A DNA stretch of 64,000 bases. It comes from Xanthostigma xanthostigma (lineage: Eukaryota > Arthropoda > Insecta > Raphidioptera > Raphidiidae). The notes under the pieces were generated by a model. That model was not told where the DNA came from and searched no databases. It saw nothing but the letters and a program-made list of their open reading frames with translations. The translations under genes were made by a program, and so were the position numbers. Shown piece by piece: positions 37,290 to 48,092 of this stretch. Each line of letters opens with the position of its first letter. The stretch's first letter is position 1. The DNA lies in NCBI GenBank assembly GCA_963575645.1, contig OY754464.1, forward strand, positions 84,148,600 through 84,212,599. Reading direction: 5' to 3'.

Positions 37290-37319
37290 ATTTTATTTTT
37301 TTTTTTTTTTTTTTTTTTT
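37290..37319 (+). repeat. Poly(T) run
   Basis: About 29 T next to the foldback. It could mark the poly(A) end of a minus-strand insertion. Confidence 0.8.
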
Positions 37320-37366
37320 GACTGATAATTTTTCCAACGGGCAAAGTTCTTCGAGGTGTATTAGCA

Positions 37367-38028
37367 GTATACTACGGAAGCCGGGTTGGCTCATTGGTGA
37401 CTAGTGGAGTAGTGGCACCGCACACGGCCACTTCCAACATGTTAACGCGTGCACGCGTTAACATGTGTCCGTGTGCGGGATAAATGCAGATTTCTGCCTT
37501 ATCCGTGTGCGGGATAAATGCAGATTTCTACCTTATCCTGGAACGGTAATCGAGCTATCTCTGTCTTTTAACTGTCAAATTCTGTGAGCAGCGTTTTTTT
37601 TTTTGCATTGAGGTTAGGCGTAGCTGAAGTTTTGTTTATAGTGAAATAAAGTAATAAAGAATTTCAAAGTAAACATTAGAAATGAGTTTATTGTTCATCA
37701 CAGGTAATTTTACGGTAACATTTTCATTTTTAATTTTAACGAAACTCATTTCTAATGTTTACTTTGAAATTATTTATTACTTTATTTCACTATAAACAAA
37801 ACTTCAGCTACGCCTAACCTCAATGCAAAAAGTAACGCTGCTCACAGAATTTGACAGTTAAAAGACAGAGATAGCTAGATTACCATTCCAGGATAAGGTA
37901 GAAATCTGCATTTATCCCGCACACGGACACATGTTAACGCGTGCACGCGTTAACATGTTGGAAGTGGCCGTGTGCGGTGCCACTACTCCACTAGTCACCA
38001 ATGAGCCAACCCGGCTTCCGTAGTATAC
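37367..38028. mobile_element. Foldback element with ~290-320-bp arms
   Basis: Arms 37367-37688 and 37742-38028 are near-perfect reverse complements around a ~53-base loop. The termini read GTATACTACGGAAGCC and its inverse. Each arm also contains the inner palindrome ATGTTAACGCGTGCACGCGT. The left arm is longer because a ~34-bp unit (GTGTGCGGGATAAATGCAG ... CCTTATCC, 37473-37541) is tandemly duplicated there and single in the right arm. No ORF; it is a foldback MITE. Confidence 0.9.
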
Positions 38029-38149
38029 CTATATCCCAAGTAGATGAGCATTTGGGTTTTGTTGGTCTAAGCTTAAAATCCCCTTTGATTTACTTCTACT
38101 TTTTCACCTATTTTATTTCCTGAGATCAACTAGATTGTTGTTCTGGAGG

Positions 38150-38440
38150 TATTTAACGTACTATAGGAAGTCCCTTCCTTGAATCTTTTTGTTAGAAATT
38201 TCATCAGATTAATTTTGGATGGATTGCAAAAGTTTATCTTTTCTTCTGCACAAAATAAGTTCCATTGTTTTTTAATGCCGATTCGTATTGTTTCAATGTA
38301 GATTGTGACAAGGATGCTATCATAATTTCTACTGCATCAAGTGGTGTGCCATTTTTTACAAATGCTTCGCTGATAGCCTCCCGACAATTAAACTTAGGTG
38401 TTTTGCTCTGGGGTGTTGTTTGCTCCTAAAAGGACACATA
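38150..38440 (-). pseudogene. DIRS tyrosine recombinase, N-terminal fragment
   Basis: The minus strand encodes REAISEAFVKNGTP, MIASLSQSTLKQYESALK and, after a frameshift, FCAEEKINFCNPSKI and FLTKRFKEGTSYSTLNTSR. This is the SAM-like N-terminal domain that precedes the catalytic domain in DIRS recombinases. It breaks off at ~38150; the matching catalytic part is at 36869-37107 on the other strand. Confidence 0.7.
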
Positions 38441-38509
38441 ATTAAGTTTGGGTTAGGTTTAAAGATAAGTGGTTCCTGAACTAGTAATTCGTAAAATAAG
38501 GGGTACTAT

Positions 38510-39115
38510 GGTTGGTTTGGCCAGTCTGGGACGCCTACCAAACCTTCCGCCTTATCTAATTTGATATTTGATAGTGTTTTTAGGATCATTGTACATGGAG
38601 GAAAAGTATAGAATTCTTGATTGTTCCAATTTAACATGAAAGCATCTATGGTCCAAGCACCTTTATCTGGGTATCTAGATACGAAATTTAGTCATTTTTT
38701 ATTTAATCTAGTAGCAAATAGATCTATCTCCATTTCCCCAAAAACTTTTGAGATTCTTTTATATGCATAATTAGCTAGCTCCCACTCTGTGTCATCATTG
38801 TTGATCCTAGACAAAGTATCTGCCTCAATATTGTTTTCTGATGCCATGTACGATGCATAGATAAAATTCTGTCTTTCTTCGGCCCACTGCCAAAACTAAA
38901 TCGTTGCACTATCATACTTTATCCCCCCCCATCTTATTTACATCTGATATAGCTGTCGTATTATTGACTCTTAATAAAATTTGGCAAATCTGACAATCAT
39001 TTCCTAACTCTTCCAACGCTCTTTTGACGGCGAAAAACTCTTTGTAATTTATGTGCCACATTAACTGAAATTTATCCCAAAAACCATAAACTTCGTTTAT
39101 GTTATCTGTCAGTTT
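38510..39115 (-). pseudogene. DIRS RNase H and DIRS-specific domain
   Basis: The minus strand shows HINYKEFFAVKRALEELG and LLRVNNTTAISDVNKMGG (RNase H), FIYASYMASENNIEADTLSR, MEIDLFATRLN, DAFMLNWNNQEFYTFPP and LDKAEGLVGVPDWPNQP (the segment that follows RNase H in DIRS elements). Several in-frame stops interrupt it, for example near 38695 and 38898. Confidence 0.75.
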
Positions 39116-39229
39116 TGTTCTCCACCAATTTATGTCAGAAAGAATACTTTATTAATTTATTAATTTTTTGATTATAGTCATTGTTATTAAGTTTTAGTGC
39201 TATACATTTCTCTTTCACTAGCTTTTTTG

Positions 39230-40060
39230 TATTTAACCAACTATATTCGATTGTCGGGCAATCGGCTACTAGTTTTCCTATCGATTGTAAGAAGTCTCTA
39301 ATCGTGCATTTTTCCTGTTTCGTTCTATTATATATTGCTTTGAATCTATATTGAAACCTAAAAATTTACATTTAGTGTTTGGGATTTTACTGCTTTTTCT
39401 TTTATTTATAATCAACCCTAAGAAAGTTAATACCTTCTCTGTTTCAGCGAGATTATTTTTACAATTCTGATACTTTTTCCAATGCGTAAGATATCATCCA
39501 AGTATATCACTGATGTTAGCCCTCTGGTTCTGAGGCTGTTTACTACTGGTTTCATTATTTTTGTATAAATAAAAGGGCTTGTATATAATCCGAAAACTTT
39601 AAATTGATAAAAGGTATCTAAAAAATTCGAATCTAATATAATTTTTTACTAGTATTGTGTATTGGAACTAAGTAATAAGCGTCTTCCAATTCGAGTGTTG
39701 TCATAAAGTAGTTAGGAAAACTAACTTAGTAGCTGTTCTTAAGTCTTCCATTTTAAAATGACTAGATACAATGATTCGTTTAATTATTTCAAATTTAGGA
39801 TAAATCTAAATGAGCCATCTGGCTTAGGAACTAAAAAGAATGGTGTTAAAATTTATTCTTTGTTGGGGAACATTTTTCGATCGCACATAACCTGTTTGTA
39901 TTTCCCTATTTCATTTTTTGAAGTAGGTACTTAGGAGGTTTAAGTTGTTCGACTTTTTGTTGAACTCAGTTTTATAGCCTTTAATGCAATCTAGTACATG
40001 ACCATAAAATAATTTTAGTCTACCCCCCCCCTTTTACTCACAATTGGATCTACTTGATCT
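39230..40060 (-). pseudogene. DIRS reverse transcriptase
   Basis: The minus strand carries GGRLKLFYGH and CIKGYKTEF (start of the DIRS RT region near 40020), SSHFKMEDLRTA near 39750, and the active-site box SVIYLDDIL (YLDD at 39493-39504), followed by SLGLIINKRKS-like text and KCKFLGFNIDS near 39350. The reading frame is broken several times. The YLDD box and flanks match the DIRS type better than LINE or Gypsy RTs. Confidence 0.8.
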
Positions 40061-40456
40061 GTTGAGTATTTTTGTTGTTTTCTAGTTCTGGACCTTTGGG
40101 TTGAAGAACTGTTGTTTGGGTCTGAAGTTCACACTGGGTCCGGCCCTGTTCGATGCGTTGCCTGCTTTGTTCAAGAATGCCCGTCACCTTGGCGGGCTTC
40201 TGAAGTTTAAATTTTGTCTAGGTTGCATTTTTCCTGATTATAGGGGTTGTAGTTCAATATTTTGGGCAATTTTTTCTATAGCATTTATTTCTTTTATTTT
40301 TTCGAATAACCCTTGTCCGAACAGTAGTTGATTGCTTTTTGTTTTCGCTAATAGATCTTTCATTTGTTTCGACACACCTGGAACAAGGTAGTTTTTACTT
40401 GATTCTATTATTTTAGCTTGTGTATCTGTTAATAGGATTGTTTCCCAAGCGGTCAC
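40060..40456 (-). pseudogene. DIRS gag, C-terminal part
   Basis: 40456-40238 on the minus strand is a 72-codon open segment (ILLTDTQAKIIESSKNYLVP, GVSKQMKDLLAKTKSNQLLF), resembling DIRS gag proteins. It is followed by a broken basic, Gln/Asn-rich stretch to ~40060. Its 5' end runs without a stop into the 5S rRNA-like sequence. Confidence 0.6.
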
Positions 40457-40543
40457 CCATTCAAGTACTGACCGCGCCCGATGTTGCTTAACTTCGGTGA
40501 TCGGACGAGAACCGGTGTTTTCAACATGGTATGGCCGTGTCTT
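40446..40543 (-). pseudogene. 5S rRNA fragment inside DIRS gag
   Basis: The minus strand reads CGGCCATACCATGTTGAAAA, then CGGTTCTCGTCCGATCACCG, AAGTTAAGCAAC, GGGCGCGGTCAGTACTTG and GGGTGACCGCTTGGGAA. This covers roughly nucleotides 7-102 of insect 5S rRNA, lacking the first few and the last ~18 bases. The internal pol III control region (A box AAGTTAAGCAAC, C box) is kept. Both ends of the mature RNA are missing, so it is not a working 5S gene. The sequence changes directly into gag-like coding sequence at the 3' side. Confidence 0.85.
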
Positions 40544-40596
40544 TCAATGAAAAATAAGTTGACTTTTTTATTTAAAAGTGTAAAAGACCTATCTTA

Positions 40597-41172
40597 TTTT
40601 ACTGATATGTTTTGCCTCTCGTGCAAACTCATCTGTTCCAATTCTAACATGTCTTGTCTCTCGTACAAGCTCGTTAGAAAAATATCTAATCTGTCTTGCC
40701 CCTCGTGCCAGCTCATTAGATTTTTTAAAAATAAAGACGTTTTGTTTTCCTCAGAAATGCCATTGGATATCCAGTGTTTCCATCTTTAGTCTATGGTGGG
40801 GTGTTTTTTCTAAGCCCTTTGAGGTTAACGGAACATCTCCCAAAAACAAATTTTTAATACGCCCTCTTTTAATGTCGTGTCGTTTGATTGTACTTCAGTA
40901 GTTGTAAAATCATTGGCATTGTCAGAAATTGGAAATTAACCAATCTTATTTTACAGATATGTTTTGCCTCCCGTGCAAACTCATCTGTTTCAATTCTAAC
41001 ATGTCTTGTCTCTCGTACAAGCTCGATAGAATAATATCTAATATGTCTTGTCTCTCGTACAAGCTCATTAGAATAATATCTAATCTGTCTTGCCTCTCGT
41101 GCAAGCTCATTAGATCACTTTCTAATATGTCCTGTCTCACGTACAGGCTCATTAGAAAAACTTTCGCCATCT
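40597..41172 (-). repeat. 42-bp coding-type tandem repeats in DIRS gag region (two blocks)
   Basis: Blocks at 40597-40720 and 40946-41172 have 42-bp units (TCTCGTACAAGCTCATTAG, AATAATATCTAATATGTCTTG). The minus-strand frame 40946-41284 stays open and gives 14-residue repeats (SLYERQDILDIIL), which is two heptads, so a coiled coil is plausible. It probably belongs to the gag N-terminal region of the DIRS element. Confidence 0.7.
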
Positions 41173-41173
41173 G

Positions 41174-41200
41174 ATTTTTTTTTTTTTTTTTTTTTTTTTT
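41174..41200 (+). repeat. Poly(T) run
   Basis: 27 T; gives a Lys run in the minus-strand frame. Confidence 0.85.
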
Positions 41201-41810
41201 GAAGTCAAAGTCACTTTCATCCCTGCGTAGTGGATGAGAGAAAGGGGTGGTATTTGTCTTTATTCGATCTCCCCCTCCAACCAAACGACTTTTATTCTGG
41301 GCATTTTTTCATATAATGAAAATTGTAAAAGTTAATCAATGTGTTCCTTTAAAGTGGGACACCCGGTATAATTATTAACTTAACCTTACCTTCATCTCTT
41401 TCAGAATCGGATTCTAGTTCATTTTCAAGAACGTGTTCAGCGTCACATCAATCGTCGTTGATGGCGCCATTTTATACACGTTGCAGTAAGACACAATCTT
41501 TTGTTCACTTTGCATTTCTTTTTGTTTTTTACTTATTTCTTCAAAACCTGATCTGAACTCTTACCTTTAGTCGATTTTCATGAAATTCCCGTAGCGAAAA
41601 TAATTATGATAATGGTAAATATACGCGAACACTTTTTTACGTCTGTCATCTAGCGCACAACGAAAAGATATGACATGTCAGGGAACAAGGAGGACGGAAG
41701 CGGAAAAACATTAAACACTCTAAACGTTGTGACATCTAGCGTGCGCGGGAGATAACTACATGGTTTGAATTATTTGTAATCTCTTCGAACGAGGCCTGTA
41801 GTATAATTGC

Positions 41811-44626
41811 TGTTATAGAGCACAATAATTAATTATTACAGAAGAAGCGCTCAGAGACTTTGATTTGAAAAGAACGTGGACATAATATGGACCGCTGCCT
41901 ATATTGGCTTTTTTTGTACGATAGTTTTTTTTCCTGTTTCTAGAACACTGCCACCGTCGGCATTCAAAGATTCGGATTTAAGTTCCGACGGTGACATAGT
42001 CTGTATGAGTGAATTTTTCTAATCTGGCATTGTAACAATAAGTATTATTAATTATGTATACCGCCACGAACATAAATTAATAACCAGAAACATAACTAAA
42101 GACGCTGATGACCTGATCTGTTTAGCGTCTATAATCTACAATCTCTCTATCAGAAGTATAACCCTCTATTATGCCCTTTATTCCTTCTCGTAACCTCGAT
42201 GCTCGGAGATTCTATCCTGAAACGGCCAGTCCTGTACCGTCTCGAGTGTTGGAACACTTGCAGCGAATTATTTCTTAAGCGTTGGGTTTATAATAATAAG
42301 GTATAAGAAGCAATAAAATTTCATCTTTTATCTAGACATAATGTCGCAAATCCGTCGGTAGCCACACCAGAAGGCATCGTCTCTGAGTTATGCCTCTGGT
42401 TATTTATTTATTGTACATTAGCTACTTTTTTTTAACTGTTGCGCGGTCCATGCTCTAGGTCAATGGTTAAAATCATTTGTCAACTGTTTGATAGTTATTA
42501 ATGCGATAATTGACTTAATAATAAGCACGCTGAGAACTGTCACTACTCGTAAAAAAGATTAGATTACGAGGAGTAATTATATTTTTATTACGACAGCAGT
42601 TCAACATTAAAATTTTTCTAACAATCCTCTACGCAATTCAAATTTTTCGACTTGGCGTTGATTTTTATAAATGTGAATATATATAACTTTATCCGTATTT
42701 TTTATGTAATGTGTCGAGTGTTCCACGTGTTCAACGTTATAAAAGAAAAATAAATGTATTTTCTATGTTATTATAAGCGTGTTTTTGGGGGTTTTTAAAA
42801 ATTCTTCGTTTGTGTTTATGTTTATATTATGTAATAATGATCGATTGTTAAAAACTATTGGACGAATATTGATGAAACTTTTTTAGAAATGTTTCTTATG
42901 ATTCCAGAAAAGCTGTAGGCTATATGTTTTATTTCAGAATTTTATCGTAAAGTTAATTAATATTTTAATATCTTCTTTGACATACTCCTGTGCAAATAAT
43001 TTAAAATCGTAACGTGGTCTACGCAGTATGTTCACAGCAGACTTTTCCCATTAGCATATTGTACATGTTTTAAAATTGAACACACTTAATCGTTCTAGGT
43101 AGGTACTGAAATGGGATTTCTACAAATTATTATAAATTTTCCAGTAATGATATAAAATATTTGCATTACTGTAACAAGTCGTTATCTGGACATATACGTG
43201 CGTGATATTATATTTACACTATAATAATATGTAATTAGCTCATAGTGAAAATTGTCACTAAATTAGATACCACTAGTTAGCGTAATATTGTAAGAATAGG
43301 TCAAATATAATCAAGCTTGTTTCAAATTCATCAAAAAATATTGTTAAAACGATGTAAAAAATGTTTTTATTGAAAAACGAATGATAATAATATGTATTTT
43401 TAGTAGATATTATATAAATTAACGCTGTGTAATTCGTTTCAATGGAAAAAATCGAAATGTAGAAATAGTAATAATGTTATGTCGACCGATTAAATTTTCA
43501 GCTGAACAAATCTGAACTGAACCGTGAAATGGTAAGCAAAAACGATTTCTGTGAATTATTTTGCTTTTTTATTTTTAAAGCTCCGCTAAATTAAAATCAA
43601 ATACTGAACAATATATGCTTTGATTGTCTGACGTACACCATTGCGAATATTAGTGATTTTGTTTTGGTTTAATAACTTTTTTGGGCACCGGATGAGTGAA
43701 AAAATCACAATATGGGCACGCGGCTTCAAACGCGATTTTTCCAAATTATGACTGGAATTTTTGTATGAATAATAATCTGTTCACTGTTGCTTGTATTTCA
43801 ATATTTACAACCATTGATCAATGTTTTGCATAGATTATAACAGTCAAGTCTATAAAATATATTGTTTTAAGTTATATTGAAAGTTCAGTGAATGTTTGAC
43901 GTTTTGTCGAATAATATTACATGTGCATAACAGCGGAACTGAAAATTCCAAAAGGGATGTTAGAAATTTAAACCGTATAAAGTATGGAATTAATATATCA
44001 TTAATTATCAGTGGTTCAGATCTGTTTTTAATTCACATTTGAAAAATTATTAAAAATAAAAAACTTATTTACCTACTTTATGGAACTAGTCAAACCGATC
44101 AAAGTCTCATGTGGACCGATTAATTAAATTGAAAAAAAAAATCAATTTTGAATTTTTGCTCTACCTGAAATTTTTCACTAATGCCGTAAAGTAAATAATA
44201 GTAGGTATGCTTTAATTGTGACGTAAAAATTTTCACTTAAATGTATCTAAACTACACCTGTACCTATACTTCTTCAAATATTTTATGGAAGTTTACTAAC
44301 CAACAGGAAATTTTACAGTACTCAGAACGAGACAGTAAATAGGTAAATAACAATCTGCAGATTCATTATTTTGTCAATTCGCGACATTTCGTTTTCGCAA
44401 CGATAAAATTACAAGCAAACTGTAGAAGTTGAAGCGCACGATTGTACGCCGCTATTTACAGTTCTTTTGAAGTTCCGATCTGAAACGAATTCAGTCTTGC
44501 GTGCTGCAGAAACTTTATGCAAGAACTTTAACGCCACCTGCAGTTACGTAATAAATACTCGGATCGGGTACAAACAAAGATACAACGACCTCGTTATTGA
44601 TGAAAGTAGGAAGTCACTCTCGACAA
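41811..44626. other. No gene recognised
   Basis: AT-rich with short chance ORFs only. Confidence 0.4.
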
Positions 44627-44921
44627 TTACTGCTTAAATGAAACTAGCCGACCGTGCAACGGATTATCCAATGCGCGGCGTCTTGGATTTCCGCGTTTGT
44701 CGACGTCTACACGGCCCTGTATTCGCTCGCACAAAAAGAACGCTGCCGCGCGCCGCCCCAACGGCCTCTTGACGTCAACGTTGCGTCTTCCGGTTATTAA
44801 GGCGCGTCCAGACCGGATAGAGCGCAAACAGACACTTTGCACAGTCTATGACCGCACCGTGCAGAGCCGCCGGACAGTCACTGCCGAGAGCTTCTCAGTC
44901 AGCTGGCGATCATACTTTTGA
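44627..44921. promoter_or_regulatory. CpG-rich patch, possible promoter or untranslated first exon
   Basis: An isolated GC- and CpG-rich stretch (CTGCCGCGCGCCGCCCC near 44741, TGACGTCAACG near 44771), with an initiator-like CTCAGTCAG near 44896. It lies 3 kb upstream of the first recognised GPCR exon, whose 5' exon is missing, so it could be that gene's promoter. ORFs of ~70 codons on both strands are not recognisable. Confidence 0.3.
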
Positions 44922-46047
44922 AACCTAGATGATCGATGCAGCTCTCGATGCTTGCAGAAAGACTTACAACTTGTTAAGCGCGTGTGAATTATAAATTACA
45001 AAATCGGGGACTAGATTTTCTGTCTATTGTCTATTGATTCTAAAAATCATTTTCAAGGAAACTTGATTTGTATCTAATAATTGATGAACTATTCCAGTGA
45101 TCTCAAATATTCTCAAACCTGACAAAAACAAAATATAATTTTTTTCTTTGGCATCGACATTGCTAAGCATTCATTAAAAGTATTGGTTTTCTTCTATTCA
45201 GACAGAAAAAACAATCCGTGAGGTGGGTCGACTATTATAGGATTCTACAAGTGCAAACTTTGAGGTACACTATGATCAATATTGAATATTAGACCCATTA
45301 AAAACGACTGGACCGATTTTGTAAAAATTTCATTCAGATCATACTTACATCAATACGCGTCGATTGGCATCCTATAACATAAAAGCGTGTTAAAAATTTT
45401 GATGTCAATTTTCAGACTGATTATACAATAACTTTCCAGTTTCCAATATGTATTGAGAAGTCAATAAACGTTCAGTTTGTCAATGGTTTTTGTAGGCAGC
45501 TCTATTAAATTTTTATCAGTTTTTGCAAAACGACTACCTACTTACATTTAGTTTTTTATGGCTGAAATTATCACTAGAAGACAGGCCTCTGTAAATACTG
45601 AAGCATGTTTGAGAAATTTTTCTTTGTGACGTAGGACGTGAACAACACGAAAAGAATTAATCAACAATGGTGACTGTGTTGTATTGTTTATCAATCCAAT
45701 TGTCAAATCTCATTTATCTAAACTACGGGTGGTTTGCGGCCCAGAGAAATGTTCTTTCTGTATAGTTTATATATATTGTTCTAAAAACACTACAACGGTT
45801 ATTATTTTATATCTCTATAGGAATAATATTAATTTAATCAACAATAACGTCTTTTATGAATTGTGATAGTCAATAAAGAAAATAGGCTACCTCAAATACG
45901 ACCTCTAGAAATTGCAGAATGTTTTTGTCAACAAATAAAAACACTAAAACATTTAGGACAAAAATACGTCACAAAGAATTATATTTCAAGGGTCATGAGA
46001 ATCAATATGATGTATATGTATATATTTTGGTAAAAATCTTAATCAAT
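44922..46047. other. No feature recognised
   Basis: AT-rich, no supported gene or repeat edge. Confidence 0.4.
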
Positions 46048-46268
46048 AATAATCGAAGAATCTCGTTAGAGATTCTTTTCTGTGCTAAATGCCGACGTAT
46101 CTCTAACGTATTCTTATACATTGATTTTGCCTAGCTCCCATATAACGCCGTGTATATGAGACGAGTTTCCAAGTTTTATAGTTCTGTGACCACGTGACTT
46201 TCATAGGACCGATTTTTCGTATCACCCATATATACTTCTGTACCACAATAACAGCTTATACGTCGAGT

Positions 46269-46350
46269 ATGCCCGTGGACTAACGGTTACGACGTTAGAC
46301 TAGTAATAACACTAATAACAGGGTCTCGGGTTCGATTCCCGCCGGCATCA
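46269..46350 (+). repeat. tRNA-like sequence with pol III A and B boxes (in R7)
   Basis: TGCCCGTGGACTAACGG (A-box-like) and TCGGGTTCGATTCCCG (a perfect B box) are ~50 bases apart; the 3' side CGGCATCA can partly pair with ATGCCCG. The middle (AGTAATAACACTAATAACAG) does not make a normal anticodon arm. A diverged copy is at 61851-61921 on the minus strand. It is more likely a SINE-type promoter than a tRNA gene. Confidence 0.65.
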
Positions 46351-46910
46351 TTGGAAAAATTTTTTTTTCTACTCCATTTTATTTCCACTTGATATTTATA
46401 TATAATCATATTTTTTATTTTTATTTTTTTTTTAATTTTAATTTTTTTTTTATATTTTCAATTGTTTTTTTTATTTTTAATTTATTTTCTTAATTTTTTT
46501 CTCATATACATATCTTTATTTCTTTTTTAATTTTTAATTTTTTTTTCTTGTTTTTTGAAAAATACACTTTCGTCAAATTTTTTATTAAAAAATAACAAAA
46601 TATATGATTGAAGTTAGATTTAAATAATTTAATTTATTAAAAAACATATTCATCATAAAAAGTGCAACAAAAATTAAAAAGAGGAAAGTTTTCAAAGTGA
46701 AACTTCTTTTTTAATGCAAAATAAGTATTTTACAAATGATATGAAAAAAATTTTGTATTTTTAATGGTTGGTCTTGTTCATTGATTTTTTTCATGCCTTC
46801 AAAATTGGCCTTCATGGAATCTGTGGCCTCTTAATTCTAAAAATGCACATATGTTTATTTTTTGGAGAAAAAATAAAAATAATGTCTCACACTTTGGAAA
46901 AAGACGTGAA

Positions 46911-47467
46911 ATCTTAAAAAAAAAACTTCGGAAAAGTAAAAACTTCGTTCTGTGCTAAATTCAAAAACTTGAGGCGACTGAATCTCAGAATTATAACTTA
47001 AAAAAAAATAATTTCGAGGCAGACAAGAAATTGAAATCAAGCTCGAAATTCTGTGCCTAAGACGTCGAAAAAAAAAAGAATTTTGAGGCAGACAAGGAAT
47101 TGAAATCCAACTTCGAAATTCTGTGCTTATAAAAGCTACAAGAGCAACAGCAAAAAAAAGTGCACAGACGGCGTTTTTTTAGTGGTAACTAAAGGAGTTA
47201 TGCGAACACCGTCTTTGCATTTTTTTGCTGTTGCTCTTGTAGCTTTTATAAGCACAGAATTTCGAAGTTGGATTTCAATTCCTTGTCTGCCTCAAAATTC
47301 TTTTTTTTTTCGACGTCTTAGGCACAGAATTTCGAGCTTGATTTCAATTTCTTGTCTGCCTCGAAATTATTTTTTTTTAAGTTATAATTCTGAGATTCAG
47401 TCGCCTCAAGTTTTTGAATTTAGCACAGAACGAAGTTTTTACTTTTCCGAAGTTTTTTTTTTAAGAT
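46911..47467. repeat. R7 foldback, copy 1
   Basis: Arms of ~255 bp (ATCTTAAAAAAAAAACTTCG ... TTTGCTGTTGCTCTTGTAGC) around the short centre TTTAGTGGTAACTAAAGG (near 47180). The ORFs on both strands here are palindrome artefacts. Confidence 0.9.
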
Positions 47468-47525
47468 TAATTATACTTACAATCTACAATATAAAACACA
47501 TAATGATTATCATGTGTAGGTATCC

Positions 47526-47632
47526 ATGTCTTTTTAGTGTATTTGCCATAAGGCACTTAAACTATTGGGGTCGGTGGGATGGCGGGACCTAGGGGTCGGA
47601 TCTAAACACTTTGGCACCATTTTTGGAAATGC
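47526..47632 (+). repeat. Repeat Y, copy 1
   Basis: CCATAAGGCACTTAAACTAT and GATGGCGGGACCTAGGGGTC recur at 58740-58835 in the same orientation, although the neighbouring R7 elements are inverted. Confidence 0.7.
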
Positions 47633-47899
47633 CAGTACTTTCAGTATTTTAATTGTATCATTTGTTGTATTTTATTCATATTTTGGAATATAGTGTGGGC
47701 TGATCTTCGTTAAATAAAAAGAATTTTTCTAATGATTTTGCGGCATACAGTGCTTATTCAATGCTTGATGGTGGCTCAATTGTTTCGCTATCGAGAGTGG
47801 TTGTTATTATAGTGTGTTTCAATATTGTACTAAAAACTGTGAAATATGTACTTGAATTGCAGTTACGAATTATGATTGAGGTATTTTTTTCCATTTCAG

Positions 47900-48092
47900 T
47901 ATGACGACAGCTTCCTAAAAGTCCTTAATGAGACATGTCTTCTCGAGAACTGGAATTTATCAGAAACACAAATTATAATTCACACAAAAATAGCGCCTGC
48001 CATCTTAGCATTTGGTGTAATATTCAATGTGCTAACTATAATTGTGCTCTGCAAACCACAATTTCAAACGTCTACCTACAGATATATTTTAG
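47900..48092 (+). CDS. GPCR exon with N-terminal tail and TM1
   Basis: Acceptor TTTTTTTCCATTTCAG|TAT (phase 0); donor TTTTAG|GTAAAT (phase 1). Confidence 0.85.

Larger units (their letters stand above)
36650..41810 (-). mobile_element. Rearranged DIRS-type retrotransposon locus bounded by 57-bp inverted repeats
   Basis: The ends 36650-36706 and 41754-41810 are inverted repeats of 57 bp (GCAATTATACTACAGGCCTC ... CCATGTAGTT). Inside, minus-strand remnants read in order gag, RT, RNase H, DIRS-specific domain and the tyrosine recombinase N-terminus, while the recombinase C-terminus lies at the far left on the plus strand. DIRS elements encode a tyrosine recombinase instead of an integrase and have inverted terminal repeats, so the 57-bp repeats may be the element's own ITRs. 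Stops and frameshifts are frequent, so it is dead. ATAATTGC occurs directly repeated at 36287-36294 and 41803-41810. Confidence 0.7.
46048..47467 (+). mobile_element. R7 element (tRNA-like head + foldback end), copy 1
   Basis: Starts at AATCGAAGAATCTCGTTAGA and ends with a 557-bp foldback (46911-47467). An inverted copy spans 58851-59478 plus 61430-62137. Between head and foldback lies a pure T/A-rich tract (46360-46560) and GTAAATACTTATTTTGC-type sequence shared by both copies. No coding capacity beyond palindrome-derived ORFs. Confidence 0.8.

Noticed and set aside
40446..40543. Functional 5S rRNA gene
   Set aside because: Both ends of the mature RNA are missing and there is no T-run terminator after it; it is embedded in retrotransposon remnants.
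46269..46350. Functional tRNA gene
   Set aside because: B box is perfect but no proper anticodon arm forms, and the sequence is part of a repeated element with a diverged second copy.
46855..47592. ORFs on both strands of the R7 foldback (also at 58854-59401)
   Set aside because: They mirror each other because the DNA is palindromic, and the translation is low-complexity.
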